Part shown: one piece after another, positions 62,740-64,000 of the stretch
Layout: each line of letters opens with the position of its first letter
Position numbering within the stretch: the first letter of the stretch is position 1
Assembly: GCF_963576545.1 (NCBI RefSeq)
Contig: NC_083646.1
Span: 17,588,461-17,652,460 of the forward strand
Reading direction: 5' to 3'
Length of the DNA stretch: 64,000 nucleotides
Origin: Limanda limanda
Taxonomy: Eukaryota > Chordata > Actinopteri > Pleuronectiformes > Pleuronectidae
Notes under the pieces: generated by a model
The model's input: the letters and a program-made list of their open reading frames with translations, nothing else
Told to the model about the DNA's origin: nothing
Database searches by the model: none
Made by a program: the position numbers and the translations under genes

Positions 62740-63110
62740 AGGTGCCACGACTGCTAATGTAATCAACTATATGGAGCCATTATGTACGATACGAGCACCA
62801 GTTAGTCATTTCAGTTCATAGATCTATGCATCTTTAATGTAGTAATTGGATGCAAATGTACTTTAATATAGCAAGACTCAAGTATGTGCTTTTATACAAT
62901 TCTAATTTTTTCCATTGTGTTATGCAATGCACAGAATGAAGCAAGCATTTCATTATGCATATCTATCACACACAGTATGGAGCCAAATGCCTCTTTGGTG
63001 TTATGTTAATGAGCACTCCTGCTTATGCCAAATTAGTTTCATTGTTTGTCTGTAATGAGTATAGGTAAGTAGCATTTTGTTTTCCGTAAAACGTCATGAC
63101 CAAGTCAGGT
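62740..63110. promoter_or_regulatory. Candidate sox4 downstream enhancer
   Basis: Contains GTAATTGGATGCAAATG (octamer), TTCCATTGTGTTATGCAATG, CATTTCATTATGCATATC, GTTATGTTAATGAGC and TTAGTTTCATTGTTTG (SOX-like). The density of POU, homeodomain and SOX words is the highest noticed in the flanks. Confidence 0.3.
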
Positions 63111-63811
63111 GCACTTTATTCAACACATACAATGTTGTGCACATAAATTAGTCTTGGAGTTATTAGTTCTTTTTGCACAGTAGAGGAGATAAAACCAAGG
63201 AAAAGACACACAACGGAGGACACACTTATAATCTGTATGTTCGGTGGTACAGTAAATGCTCAAACGATGTATTTTCTGGTGTAAATGACAAACACCTTGC
63301 TTATATGCCAGCACCTTGAATGTGCATTAGTGCATGCATCCAGAATTGATTTTATGAAGCTGCTATACAGTGCCATGTGCTTGCAGTATCACACATAATA
63401 TGCAGATTTACACATTTTCTCACAGCTCAATTGTCCGTGTGTAACTCCTGACATTTAACGTCAGCACAGTCAGCATGTTCCTTGTAATAGCAGGTCTATA
63501 TAACCAGATTTCTCAAACCATCACAATGATAAATATGTATCATGCGAGGAGATAATAACTTGTGGTACAATCTTGCAAATTTCCCAACAGTTCGAGCACT
63601 TCTGCGTGTGTGTTAAGCTCCACTAAGCTGTATGCAGCCTGTTCAGTGTGCAGTCTCATGCGTGGCTCAGCTGACTCCTCAGCGGGACACGTGCAGGCAG
63701 TGGCCAGGGTGGAGCGGCGCAGACTGACTGCTGGAGTCAGTGGCCCAGTAAAACCACAGCAGGGGGGGATAAGAGCTCTGCTGGTGGGGGGCGAGAGAGG
63801 TATGAATGTGT

Positions 63812-63920
<109 letters not shown>

Positions 63921-64000
63921 CGTCTTATGTATTTGATTTATTTCTTCTTATTTTTCTGCATAAACATCATGTGCTTCTGTTGTTTTCATTTCACCCACGT

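Overview
The window looks like teleost fish nuclear DNA, probably from a spiny-rayed (acanthomorph) fish. The evidence is very long AC/GT, CT/GA, ATCC and TTCC microsatellites, several short DNA transposons with clear terminal inverted repeats (TIRs), scattered repeat types familiar from fish genomes, no bacterial-style gene packing, and one unmistakable vertebrate developmental gene. Most of the 64 kb is non-coding, as expected of the gene-poor, enhancer-rich surroundings of a developmental regulator.

The one certain protein gene is an intronless SoxC transcription factor, sox4 (teleost a/b copy not resolved). Its CDS is 56485-57699 on the + strand. A CCAAT/GC-box/TATA-like promoter lies near 55789-55890. 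The 5' leader holds three upstream ORFs, and the roughly 2.7 kb AT-rich 3' UTR ends at an AATAAA near 60362. The 2.3 kb upstream contain three very long simple-sequence tracts: CT at 53569-53740, GT at 54764-54868 and GA at 55010-55062.

The most interesting candidate is an apparently undescribed spliced transcription unit at about 41.3-47.65 kb, + strand. It has a TATA-less, GC-box promoter and a first exon with a consensus donor. A minisatellite-filled intron and a possible second exon follow. Then come four near-identical 102-nt exons at 43610, 44422, 45219 and 46018, about 800 bp apart, each with intact AG/GT splice sites. A terminal exon at 47178 begins as a truncated copy of the same exon, stops in frame and leads to an AATAAA at 47643. 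Only one reading frame is open through all copies, giving a predicted 156-residue protein of four 34-residue repeats plus a 20-residue tail. I recognise no family.

Other content: an 863-bp hAT-like element (8084-8946) with an 8-bp target duplication and a 131-bp internal foldback; a 972-bp Harbinger-like element (13380-14351) carrying a promoter-like cassette; an 829-bp TIR element (25979-26807); two copies of one MITE family (21169-21459 and 32608-33081); another MITE (50723-51324); a pre-miRNA-like hairpin (15613-15692); and a decayed coiled-coil pseudogene on the minus strand (about 37480-38460). Several mixed-composition blocks rich in homeodomain, octamer and SOX-like words are proposed, at low confidence, as conserved enhancers of sox4.
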